Translations under genes and position numbers: made by a program
The notes under the pieces: model-generated
Database searches by the model: none
The model's input: the letters and a program-made list of their open reading frames with translations, nothing else
What the model was told of the DNA's origin: nothing
NCBI GenBank assembly: GCA_016703945.1
Contig: JADJBC010000033.1
Span: 1-28,555 of the forward strand
Length of the DNA stretch: 28,555 nucleotides
Reading direction: 5' to 3'
Source of the DNA: Candidatus Aalborgicola danicus
GTDB taxonomy: Bacteria > Pseudomonadota > Gammaproteobacteria > Burkholderiales > Burkholderiaceae_C
Shown: piece after piece, positions 9,451 through 19,019 of the stretch
How the letters are laid out: the number at the start of each line of letters is the position of its first letter
Position numbering within the stretch: position 1 is the stretch's first letter

Positions 9451-10917
9451 ATGCGTTCTCGATTACGTAATGCTTGTTCTATTGCCAGGGAGAAGTTCAT
9501 CCCGTGGGTCGTGCAGCCGAAGCGTCGGGAATTCCGTTGTGCATTTGTCGGACTGATATACGGCGCGGCAGGCTTGGGGGCATGTCATGCTCAATCGCTT
9601 TCGTCGCTGCTGGAACTGGCGCGTCGCAGTGAGCCAACCTATTTGAGCGCCAGGACCAACGTGCAGGCGGCCAGCGCGCGCACCGACCAGATGGTCGGCG
9701 CGATGCTGCCCCAGGTGACCGCTTCCGCCGACACCAACACCAATATTCGCGACTATGAAACCCTGAGCGCGACTTCGACCACGGAACATGGGCGCTACAA
9801 CAGCAATTCGGCACAAGTGAATTTCACGCAACCGCTCTGGCGTTACGCGAACGTGGTCGGCTGGCAGCAGGCCCAGGCAGTGGCGGACCAGGCGCAACAC
9901 CAATTGGCCGGTGCCGAATTGGAACTGGCTACCAAGCTGGTGACGGCATGGCTTGACGTACTGGCCGCCCGCGACGGAGTGCTGTTTACCGGGCAGCAGG
10001 CAACGGCAGCCCAACGCCAATGGGAGATCATCCGGCGCGGCGCCGTTGGGTGCCAGTAGCCAGCCGCAGGTGGAAGAGACCAGGGCCAAGTATGACCAGG
10101 CATTGGCGGATGCGGAACTGGCGCGGACGGAAGGCGAAATCAAGCAGGCAGCCCTGGAGCAGCTTGTCGGCCCGCTGCGTCAATTGACGCCTCCGTTCAT
10201 GCGTGAGCGTGCCGTATTGGCGGATGTCGGCAAGGAAAAAATGGAAACATGGCTGAGTGCGGCGGAGACGGGCAACCCATCCATTCTTGCCGCGACCAAG
10301 GCCTACGAAGCGGCGGATGCGGAAGTGCGCAAGCAATCGGCCGGGCATCAACCCACGCTTGATCTTGTCCTGAATTACAGCCGGAACCGGCAGGCGGTCG
10401 GTGGATTCCCGGGGCAGGCGGGCTACGACGTTGCGCAAAATGCCGTCGGGCTGCAACTCAACGTGCCGATCTTCTCCGGTGGGACGCAGTCGGCCAAGGT
10501 GGATGAAGCGGTGGCGCAGAAGGAGAAGGCCCGCCTTGACATCGAAGCGGCAAGGCGCGCCGCAGTGTTTGCCGTCAAGCAGGCCTGGTTCGGCTGGCAT
10601 GGCGCCTATGCCCGTGCCCGCGCCGCGGCACAGGCGATCCAGGCGGCGCAGACGGTCTGGCCGTGGCACGTCGCGGCCGCGCCAACGGACTGAAGACGGA
10701 ACTCGATGTGCTGCAAGCGGAGCAACAAATGCATGCTCAGCGCGACTTCCGGAAAGGCCGATACGATCAGGTGGTCGCTCATGTCAAGCTCAAAGCCGTG
10801 GCAGGAGCGCTGAGCACGGAAGACGTGATGCTGCTGGATGCTCTGTTTACTCACTCGCCCGACGAGCCGGAAACGATGGTTCGGAGTTCCCCATCCGTAG
10901 TGGCGGCCCGCCAATGA
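9451..10917 (+). CDS. TolC-family outer-membrane efflux/secretion channel (two frame breaks)
   Basis: About 488 residues, the usual TolC-family size. ATG 9451 is chosen because it precedes a long basic N-region and a hydrophobic stretch ending ACHAQS, a plausible signal peptide. LLELARRSEPTYLSART and later SQPQVEETRAKYDQALADAE are typical helical-barrel repeats. The last part has RGRANGLKTELDVLQAEQQ and VKLKAVAGAL, the second repeat's conserved block. The coding path runs in frame 1 to about 10,045, frame 2 to about 10,655, then frame 1 to TGA 10,915-10,917. The breaks are single-base indels with strong similarity on both sides. Such proteins form the outer-membrane exit duct for type I secretion and efflux. 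The next gene starts inside the stop (ATGA), so translation is coupled. Confidence 0.87.
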
Positions 10918-12788
10918 TCGATCGTCAGGCGCTGGTAGCCGAGGTAGAAGATCCGACGCCGCCGGCGCTTCTGGGTTGGGAGGAATTCGTTTCGGCCAAA
11001 ACTGCCGATGCGCGCTGCCGCGCCTGGCTGAGCCTGGTGTGTGGTCGGATCCCCGGCGCCCGTGCCGCGGCCGTGCTGGTCGAAAGTCTGGAGGCGCATA
11101 CCTATGTGCCGATGGCGGTATGGCCGAATGCGATGCTGAGTCTTGGCCAACTGGCCGAGGTGGCCGAGTTGGCCTTGCGTGAGAAGCGCGGCATCATCAG
11201 GCCGGCGCCACCGCTTGAAGGCTCCGACACCCTAGGTACTTTCAGCCTCGGGCCAAGCAACCCACTTGGCCTATCCGCTGATGCTCGATCAGCGCGAAGC
11301 CGGGGTCGTGGCGCTGGAAGTGGTCTGTGCCGACAGCGACGTGGCATCGGCGATGCGCGAGATCCACTGGGGCAGTGCCTGGCTGACCAACCTGCTGGCG
11401 GGTCGCGAACTGGACGAGGCTATCCGCAGCCGGGATCGCATCGGATCGGTGCTGGAGGTGATTGCCGTGGCTTTGCGCCATGGCAAGTTGCAGCAGGCCC
11501 TGTTCGAGATGGTGAATGACCTGCGGCAGCAGTTCAATTGCGCGCGAGTCGCGGTGGGCCTGGTCGACCGCGCGCGCGTCAAGCTGGTGGCATTGTCGGA
11601 AGCCGCGACCATCGAGAAGAACACGTCGCTGGCCAAGTCGTATGTGCGCGCCATGGAAGAAGCCTACGATCACGGCAAGATCGTGGTGAGCGACACATTG
11701 CCCGAATCCGCGGAGTTTCCGTGCATCGGGAACTGATGGCGGTATCGGGCGCGACGCGGGCGCTTTCGTTGCCGTTGCTGCTGGGTGCACGTTGCGTCGG
11801 CGTGATAACCCTGGAGCGCGATGGTCTGGCGTTCGAGGCCGGGGACCTGGCGTGGATGGATGCCTTCGCCGGTCTGGCGGCGCCGATTGTCGAGCAGCGG
11901 CGCATCGCGGAGCGCCGGGTCATTCCGCGGCTGTATGACGAAGGCAAAGAGGTTCTGGCAAAACTGTTCGGCCCTCGCCATCTGGTATGGAAGGCGGCGA
12001 CCAGCCTAGTGGTGCTGATTGTCGCGTTGCTGGTGCTGGTCCCGATCAATTACCGCGTCGGCGCCAAGACGGTGATCGAAGGCGAGGTGCAGCGCGTGGT
12101 CGCTGCGCCCTTCGAGGGTTTCATCAGCGCCGGCTATGTGCGGGCGGGCGATATAGTCGAACAGGGCCAGCAAGTGGCTCAACTGGATGATCGCGAATTG
12201 AAGATCGAGCAGGAACGCTGGGCGAGCGAACGCGACCAGTACGACAGTCGTTTGCGCGAGGCGATGGCCAACCATGACTTGACAGCAGTGCAAGTACAGG
12301 GCGCGCAGTTGCGGCAGGCCGAGGCGCAAATTGCACTGGTGACCGAGAAGATCCAGCGTGCGCGGCTGGTGGCTCCCACCCGCGGCATCGTGGTGTCCGG
12401 CGATCTCAGTCAACAGATCGGTGCGCCTGCAGAGGCAGGCAAGAAGTTGTTCGAGATTGCCCCGCTGAACAGTTACCGGGTGATCCTGCAGGTGGATGAG
12501 CGTGAAATCCGTCATGTGCAGGCCGGGCAGAGCGGGCATCTGGTGATCACTGGTATTGCCGAGGCGCCGCTGCCGCTCAAGGTGCAGAAGCTAACCCCGG
12601 TGGCGACCGCGCAGGATGGCAAGAATTTCTTTCGCGTCGAGGCCAGCCTCGCCGATGCGCCGGAGCGCTTGCGGCCCGGTATGGAAGGCGTCAGCAAGAT
12701 CGAGGTGGGCAGCCATTCGCTGTGGTGGGTGATGACGCACAGCTTTACCGACTGGCTGATTCTTACCGTGTGGACCTGGCTGCCCTAG
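10914..12788 (+). CDS. GAF-domain/HlyD fusion: periplasmic adaptor (membrane fusion protein), two frame breaks
   Basis: About 624 residues, beginning at ATG 10,914, which overlaps the TolC stop. The N-terminal half is soluble. After about 110 residues of unknown type, a GAF-like sensor domain spans about 11,440-11,905 (ALFEMVNDLRQQFNCARVAV, then LPLLLGARCVGVITLERDG). One membrane segment follows (about 11,998-12,050, LVVLIVALLVLVPINY). The C-terminal half is a HlyD-type adaptor: a lipoyl half-motif (VVAAPFEGFISAGYVRAGD), a coiled-coil hairpin rich in Gln/Glu/Arg, a second lipoyl half (ARLVAPTRGIVVSGDL) and a beta-barrel. Frames are 3 to about 11,250, 1 to about 11,727, then 3. A cytoplasmic GAF on an adaptor could let a ligand gate secretion; this is inference. 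Partners are presumably the TolC protein and the next two genes. Confidence 0.83.
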
Positions 12789-12826
12789 TGCTTGCCTTGA
12801 TCCTTACCTGAGCTGGCGAGCGATCG

Positions 12827-14974
12827 ATGGCGCGTAGCGTTTTCAGTCAATCCTGGCATAGCGTAGCTGACATGAAGCCGCGCCTGATACCCCAGGCGCG
12901 CATTCATCGCCATGTGTATCGGGAACAGGTGTGGTACGTGGTGCAGGACCAGACCGGCGGCCGTTATCACCGGTTTTCCGCGGCGGCCTATGCGCTGGTG
13001 CTAGGCATGAACGGTACGCAGACCGTGCAGGCGCTGTGGGAGCAGGCCAACGCCTCGGGCGTGGGCGATGCCTGTACGCAAAACGACGTGGTCGAGCTAT
13101 TGGTGCAGATGCATGCGGCCGACTTGTTGCAGGCGGATTCCAGTCCGGATCCGGCAACGCTGTTCAAACGTCACCGACAGAAAAGGCGGGCGACCTTGAA
13201 GCAATGGCTGTTGAATCCGATGAGTTTAAAGATTCCGCTGGTCGATCCCGACAGCTTTCTGACGCGTTGGGCGCCGTGGCTGGCCTGGTGTTTCGGTTGG
13301 CGGGGTGGCTTGCTCTGGTTGGCGGTGGTACTGCCGGCGCTTCTTTTGGCGGGGGAGCACTGGAATGAACTGACCAACAACCTATCCGACCGCGTGCTGT
13401 CGTCAAGCAACCTGGCGGTGATGTTCGTCATTTTTCCGGTGGTCAAGTTGCTGCATGAATTGGGGCATGCATTCGCCAGCAAGGCGTGGGGCGGGGCGGT
13501 GCATGAGATGGGCTTGATGTTTCTGGTCTTTGCGCCGGTGCCTTATGTGGAAGCATCTGCGTCATCTTCTTTCCCGTCCAAGTACCGGCGCGCACTGGTC
13601 GCCGCCGCGGGGATGCTGGTGGAACTGTTCCTCGCCGCGCTGGCACTCTATGTCTGGATGCTGACGGAACCGGGGATTGTTCGTGCCATGGCGTTCAACG
13701 TCATGGTAGTGGCGGGCGTATCGACGCTGGTGGTCAATGGCAATCCATTGCTGCGCTACGACGGCTACTACATCTTGACCGACTTGATCGAGATGCCCAA
13801 TCTGGCGCAGCGCGGGCAGAAGTATCTGACCTTCCTGTGGGATCGTTATATCTTCCGGGTGCATGATCTCGACGCACCGCATGAGTCAATCAGCGAGCGG
13901 CGCTGGCTGCTGTGGTATACGCCTCTGGCGTGATGCTATCGGACCTTTGTCACGGTATCGATAATTCTCTTTATTGCTGGAGAATTCTTCATTTTCGGGA
14001 CACTGCTGGCGCTTTGGGGCGCCTTTACGCTGATCGGCATGCCGCTCTGGAAGGCGTACAAACATGTCACCAGCGCTCCGGGCCTGCAAAGGCAGCGCGT
14101 CCTCGCCGTGCGACTCTCGGTCGGGCTTATCGCATGCACGCTGCTGATTGCTTTTGTCCTGCCGCTGCCCTTGCGCACGCGTGCCGAGGGCGTGGTGTGG
14201 TTGCCGGATCAGGCCATCGTGCGCGCCGGCGGCAACGGATTCTTCCAACGCTGGCTGGTCGCACCCGGTGCCAAGGTGCAAAAGGGCGCGCCGCTGTTTG
14301 TACTGGAAGATGCGCTGCTGGCCACCGAACTGGATGTGGCCCGTGCCAAAGTCAGCGAGGCGGAGGCCAAGCATCGCGCCGAGCAGTTTTCCAGTCCGGT
14401 CAAGGCGACAGTGTCCTTTCGGCAACTGGAGCAGGAACAGGAGGTCTTGGCGCGAACCGAAGAGCGCGCCGCGAAGCTGGTCGGCTATGCCGAAACGGAC
14501 GGCGTGCTCACGGCGTCGCTGCCCCAGGACATGCCGGGCAGGTACTACAAGAAGGGGGAATTGATCGGCTATGTGCTCGAGCGCAATGCCTTGATCGCCC
14601 GCATCGTGGTGCCGCAAGACGATATTGATCTGGTACGCAATCGCTTTCTGTCGGCGGATCTGCGCTTGGCCGACTGGATAGTGCGTAGTTTTCCGGCGGT
14701 TCTGGTGCGCCAGGCCGCCGGTGGCGTGGAGGAATTGCCGACCGCGGCGCTTGGGCTTCCCGGCGGCGGAGCGATTCCGACGCTGCCGAATGATCCCGAT
14801 GGAGTGAAGACCATTGGACGGGTTTTCATGCTGGATCTGGGGCTGCCGGCGGAGATATCGCCAGCGGCCTTTGGCGAACGGGTTCATGTGCGCTTTGACC
14901 ATGGTTTCGAGCCGATCGCCTGGCAGGGCTTGCGTCGATTGCGGCAGCTATTCCTGGGGCGTTTCGGTGTCTGA
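12827..14974 (+). CDS. PqqD-like / M50 zinc metalloprotease / HlyD fusion, integral membrane (in-frame TGA)
   Basis: About 715 residues. Residues about 15-105 resemble a PqqD-like small domain (VWYVVQDQTGGRYHRFSAAA, then WEQA, then DVVELLVQMHAADLL). Transmembrane helices carry the site-2-protease (M50) signature: HELGH at residues 210-214 (codons 13,454-13,468) and NGNPLLRYDGYY with Asp312 as the third zinc ligand. Further helices (about 13,945-14,045 and 14,105-14,165) lead to a HlyD-like periplasmic half with lipoyl motif VRAGGNGFFQRWLVAPGAKV. TGA at 13,931-13,933 interrupts the frame, but the same frame continues immediately as a hydrophobic helix, and Trp (TGG) would fit. ATG 12,827 is the first start; ATG 12,872 is an alternative. 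Proteins of this type are usually called putative peptide zinc metalloprotease. The next gene overlaps the stop. Confidence 0.83.
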
Positions 14975-16952
14975 CGTTCGCGCGCTGCTGGTCGGTCGTG
15001 ACATTGTGGTCGGCGATGGTTGCTACGCCGAGCGTGCCGAGCAGCCGGTCATGGAGATCGAGGAGTGGCTGCGGGCGCTGACGGCGCACCTGGCCTTCAG
15101 CAGCAAAAGGCAGTCTGATCGCTTCCTGCAACGGGTCAATGTGCGTCAACCGGAGATGCAGCAGCAGGATTCCGATGCGCTTCGGCAGGGTTTGCGTACC
15201 GTTGCCCAGCAGATGCAAAAGCGCGGCTTTTGCGATGAGCTGATTGCCGAGGCGTTCGCGCTCGTGCGCGAGGCCGGGAGCCGCACGCTGGGCAAGCGCC
15301 ACTACGATGTGCAACTGCTGGCCGGACGGGCCCTGCTGCGCGGCAGGATCGCCGAAATGGCTACCGGAGAAGGCAAACCTTGGCCGCTACGCTAGCGGTT
15401 TGTACCGCCGCGGCGACCGGAGTGGCGGTGCATGTGGTGACGGTTAACGACTATCTGGCGGCGCGCGATGCCGAAGACAACCTGCCGCTCTATGAGTTTT
15501 TCGGCTTCTCTGTCGGGGTCGTGGTACAGGACATGCCGGTTGAAGAACGGCGCGAGCAGTACGGGCGACAGATTGTCTATGTCTCGAACAAGGAACTGAC
15601 GTTCGACTATCTGAAGGATCGCATCTCTCTGGGCGGTACCTTGGACAGCCACGTCAAGCTGCGACGCCTGCAAAATTTCAGGCAAGTGCCCGGTTCAATC
15701 TTGCGCGGCTTGCACCTCGCCGTGGTGGATGAGGCCGATAGCGTGCTGATCGACGAGGCGCGTACGCCGTTGATCATTTCAGAAACCTTGCCGGACGATC
15801 TGGGCGAGGCCGTATGGCAACGCCATGGTGATCGCGGGCAGTTGCAGAACGGCACGGACTATCGGCTGAGCAAGGATCGTGATGTCTGGCTAACCACGGC
15901 GGGAGACCGTACTGTGCAGTCCAAGGTCGCCGAATTGCAGGGAGTCTGGACGTCGGCGCTGTGGCGCAAGGAACTGATGCAGAAGGCACTGTCCGCACTT
16001 CATCTGTTCCAGCGCGACCAGCACTACATCGTCGCCGACAACAAGGTGCAGATCGTCGACGAGTTCACCGGGCGAGTCATGCCGGACCGAACGTGGGAGC
16101 GTGGTTTGCACCAGATGATCGAAGCCAAGGAGAACTGCGAGATCAGCGGCCAGCGTCGTACCTTGTCCCAAATCACCTATCAGCGGTTTTTTGGACGCTA
16201 CCTACTGCTGGCGGGTATGACGGGCACGGCCAAGGAAGTGGAACCGGAAATCAAGCGGGTCTATGACCTGCCTGTCACGAAAATTCCAACACACAAGCCA
16301 AGCCGCCGTCTGCGTATGCCTGACCGGGTTTTTCTGACCTCGGACGAACGCTGGCAGGAAGTGGCGCGGCGCGCCCGCGTCGTTGCGGCCGAGGGGGCGT
16401 TCTGTTCTGGTCGGCACGCGTTCGGTCGAGGCGTCCGAGTTGTTGGGACGGCTGCTGGAACAGCAGGGCGTGGCCCACACGGTACTCAATGCGCGGCAGG
16501 ACCAGGCCGAAGCCGAGGCGGTCAGCCAGGCGGGACAAGTGGGCCGGATCACGGTGGCGACCAACATGGCAGGCCGCGGCACCGACATCAAGCTGGCTGC
16601 CGAAGTGGCGGAGAAGGGTGGCTTGCACGTGATCCTTACTGAGTTTCACGAAAGTGCCCGTGTCGATCGGCAATTGTTCGGTCGCTCCGCCCGTCAGGGA
16701 GATCCAGGTTCGGCAGAGGCCATCGTCTGCCTCAAGGATGAACTATTCCAGCGCTACGTGCCGCTCTTGAGCCAAGCGGGGACTTCAATCTGGTTAACTT
16801 CAGGAATTTGGCAGGCGATCCTGTTCCGCTGGTTCGTGACCTATGCCCAATCGAAGGCAGAAAGGCAGGCCCGCAAAATTCGTTTGGACACGATCCGACG
16901 AGACCGGAAGTGGCTGCAGGCGCTGGGCTTTGTCGGGAGCGCCAAGAAATGA
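14967..16952 (+). CDS. SecA-like translocase ATPase, shortened (two frame breaks)
   Basis: About 661 residues against about 900 for housekeeping SecA. GTG 14,967 is chosen because it overlaps the upstream stop and gives VSDVRALLVG. Motifs seen: MATGEGK (Walker A, residues 131-137), HVVTVNDYLAARDAE, DEADSVLIDEARTPLI (Walker B, DEAD at 15,728-15,739), VDEFTGRVMPDRTWERGLHQ, LAGMTGTAKE, VTVATNMAGRGTDI-like and GRSARQGDPGSA (motif VI). The preprotein-binding region is present but short. The protein stops just after the first scaffold helix (AQSKAERQARKIRLDTIRRD), so the rest of the scaffold, IRA1 and the Cys-rich zinc tail are absent. Breaks: one A missing at about 15,379 (GGCAAACC for GGCAAAACC) and one G extra at about 16,397 in a G5 run. 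It probably powers export of the neighbouring giant substrate. Confidence 0.9.
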
Positions 16953-17040
16953 TTCGGGTATCGAAGGCAGTTCAGAGGTACTGACGCCGATGGCAATAGG
17001 GATCTTGCTGCTGTGCCCAGATCTCCAATTCAGTTACGCG

Positions 17041-17061
17041 ACTTGGCCATGCCTGCCAAGT
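17041..17061 (+). terminator. Possible stem-loop after the secretion operon
   Basis: ACTTGGC (17,041-17,047) pairs perfectly with GCCAAGT (17,055-17,061) around a 7-base loop, about 90 bp after the SecA-like stop. Only a weak T-containing stretch follows, so intrinsic termination is possible but not strong. The rest of the 172-bp gap shows nothing else. Confidence 0.3.
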
Positions 17062-17124
17062 AGTCATTGCGAATATACTTGACCGCTGTTGAAATCCTCC
17101 AATAGCCGCTAGTGCTCAAACACT

Positions 17125-17577
17125 ATGTATGCCATTCGTCGTCATCGAGCCGCAATCAAAGCCTGGTGCTGGCGAGTCAACTTCAGACGACGCGGGAAAT
17201 TCTATTCCAAGACCTTTTACGACTTGACCTGCGGGGGTAGCAAGTCAGCCAAGGCACAGGCAATCGCTTGGCGCGACGAGCAGTTGGCGGCAATCAAGGC
17301 ACTTTCGCTGCTCGAGTTCCACCAACAGAAGCGTTCCAATAATTTGAGCGGAGTACCAGGGGTACATTTTCACAAGACGCCCACCCAGCCTGTGGGTTTT
17401 TGGCAGGCAAACATCAAGTGTAGCGATGGCAAGCGCGTGGCCAAGTCCTTTTCGGTGCGAAAGTATGGGGAACGGGAAGCCTTCCGCCTTGCAGTTGCCG
17501 CCCGCTCCGACCTGCTGGCCCAGATCAAGGACCGACCGTACCTGTATCACGCCATGGCGAAACGGCTTTCCAGATAG
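17125..17577 (+). CDS. AP2-like DNA-binding domain protein
   Basis: Intact, 150 residues. The first 55 residues are basic (RRHRAAIKAWCWRVNFRRRG). Residues about 70-130 read like an AP2/ERF-type fold: NLSGVPGVHFHK, then GFWQANIKCSDGK, then KSFSVRKYGEREAFRLAV. The SGVxGV...W.A.I pattern with an acidic-aromatic helix is what bacterial and phage AP2 proteins show, many of them tied to HNH homing endonucleases. No HNH or integrase motif is present here. The start ATG 17,125 follows an in-frame stop closely and has no clear Shine-Dalgarno, so expression is uncertain. Composition is nearer 52% G+C, lower than the secretion genes. Likely a mobile-element-derived regulator or a remnant of a homing element; DNA binding is inferred from family. 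Confidence 0.65.
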   Translation: MYAIRRHRAAIKAWCWRVNFRRRGKFYSKTFYDLTCGGSKSAKAQAIAWRDEQLAAIKALSLLEFHQQKRSNNLSGVPGVHFHKTPTQPVGFWQANIKCSDGKRVAKSFSVRKYGEREAFRLAVAARSDLLAQIKDRPYLYHAMAKRLSR

Positions 17578-18100
17578 AAATACAAGCGCCGAGTCCGATG
17601 AGCCGCGGTCAGTACTGTGCCTTTGGCCTTGATCCATGGAGTTGTGTCAGCAACCATAGTTGTGAATGGCGCAGCGTAGTCGCATTTCTGATGGCATAAA
17701 CGGTGGATGCCAATTCCATGCAATTTTCTGATATTGCAATCCCGCATCGCAACAGCGCTTCCTCGCATGGCTGACGCATCAACTGTCCAATCGATGATGC
17801 GTCGCAATATGCATAGTGCTTTGGCTATAGGGTGGTTTTGATTGGGGAAAATCATATGTTGCGCTGGAATTATTCTTAGGCATACATTACGTCAAAATCT
17901 ACATTTCACGGCTGTCCTCGGCGACGGCAAAGTATCGCTGCCTTCCGCGGATAGGTGGTCGATGGTGAATTTCGTCAAGCCGGTGACGCCGAGAATGGTG
18001 AAGGCATTTTCCGTTTCTGTGGCGAGATTAGAGGCAGTAATGTCAAATGAACTAACGATCGCCCTCTTACGTTGATCGACAACCAAAGAGGAGATCGAAA
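17578..18100 (+). other. Gap with no convincing gene
   Basis: About 520 A+T-rich bases. Short open frames occur on both strands (for example 17,547-17,855 on the minus strand, 102 codons, and 17,892-18,149 on the minus strand, 85 codons), but none has a ribosome-binding site and family signature I can defend. The first also overlaps the end of the AP2-like gene tail to tail. It could hold decayed mobile-element sequence. Confidence 0.4.
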
Positions 18101-18193
18101 TTGAAAGAGTGGAGTGGCAAGCTAAATGATCTCGTGCGCCAATTCTCACGATACTGCTCTTGGCTCTCTATGTATTCTTGGTCTGACGCGTAG
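18101..18193 (+). CDS. Small ORF (30 residues) upstream of the amidase-like gene
   Basis: TTG 18,101 follows AGAGGAG at good spacing and opens 30 codons rich in Ser and Trp, ending TAG 18,191-18,193, 48 bp before the next gene. No known family. It could be a leader peptide, the remains of a gene, or chance. The support is only the Shine-Dalgarno and position. Confidence 0.25.
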   Translation: MKEWSGKLNDLVRQFSRYCSWLSMYSWSDA

Positions 18194-18241
18194 TACTGCT
18201 GTCTTAGGCTATCAAGGAACTTCTTAGTTAGAGGAGGTGGT

Positions 18242-18667
18242 ATGAGTTTTGTCGCCCCGAATCCTAGAGCTTTTCTCGGACAGATTGTCGGAGACGGCCA
18301 ATGTGTCGCATATGTTAAAGCGGCAGCTGGTTGCCCACAAACATCAAAATGGACTAGTGGTGCAATTGTGAAAGGAAGCAATGTTCCCGCTGGCACAGCA
18401 ATTGCGACATTTCAAGATGGCGATTATGGAAATCACACGGATGGACGCTCCCATGCCGCCATATTTCTATCCCAAGACAGTAAAGGATTGGTTGTTCTTG
18501 ACCAGTGGAATGGTCAAGTCGTGCACCAGCGAACTATCCGATTCAAAGGGGGTAACGGAGAGCCACGAAATGATGGAGATGCATTCTCGGTGATCGAAGA
18601 TCGAATTGTTATGAATAAAATTCAGAAAGCCTCGGCGAAGGCATCTAAGGTTTCTAAGCGAAGGTAA
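18242..18667 (+). CDS. BPSL0067-family NlpC/P60-like putative amidase
   Basis: Intact, 141 residues, with an unmistakable Shine-Dalgarno (AGGAGG, 18,232-18,237) just before ATG 18,242. The pattern GDGQCVAYV (Cys21), KWTSG, AGTAIATF, RSHAAIFL (His71) and VLDQWNGQ is what I recall for the BPSL0067 family, a small papain-like fold related to NlpC/P60 peptidases. Cys21 and His71 would be the catalytic pair. There is no signal peptide, so an external peptidoglycan target would need another export route or lysis; some related small amidases are antibacterial effectors. No immunity-like gene is recognisable next to it. The tail is Lys/Ser-rich. Family call is fairly firm; role is open. Confidence 0.75.
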   Translation: MSFVAPNPRAFLGQIVGDGQCVAYVKAAAGCPQTSKWTSGAIVKGSNVPAGTAIATFQDGDYGNHTDGRSHAAIFLSQDSKGLVVLDQWNGQVVHQRTIRFKGGNGEPRNDGDAFSVIEDRIVMNKIQKASAKASKVSKRR

Positions 18668-19019
18668 TTTTATTGAGTCCTGTATAAGTAGATGACACCA
18701 GAACACCAGTTCAGCTTGTTTCCAAAAAGCGGCAATCAACCTTCGTCGGTGCTTCATGGACTTCAAGAGGTTGCGCGCGAAACGGGTGAGCTCATCGATT
18801 GAAAACCTAGCTTCAATTGCATTCAATGCTTCTTCGAATGCGATCTCGGTCAGGTGATTTTGGCTAATTCAACAGCCTGCTATTGAGCCGGCCACTATGT
18901 TCTTGAATGCAACCCTCGATTCCATGCGGCACCAAGAGGTTAACGTTTCAAGTTCGTTGAAGCCGACTCAATAACAAGTAACTGGGGAAACCTTAGGGCA
19001 ATATTGTTGGGGAGGGGCT
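18668..19019 (+). other. Gap with no convincing gene
   Basis: About 350 bp of A+T-richer sequence. A 32-codon frame (18,691-18,789, plus) and a 119-codon minus-strand frame (18,467-18,826) exist. The latter lies mostly antisense to the amidase-like gene and I do not accept it. The right end supplies the GGAGG (19,011-19,015) of the next gene. Confidence 0.4.

Noticed and set aside
13931..13933. Genetic-code reassignment of TGA to Trp
   Set aside because: TGA serves as the terminal stop of the adhesin, the TolC-family gene and others here, and TGG is used freely for Trp.
17547..17855. 102-codon minus-strand frame that reads somewhat naturally
   Set aside because: No family I recognise and no Shine-Dalgarno; it overlaps the end of the AP2-like gene. 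Left as unassigned sequence.
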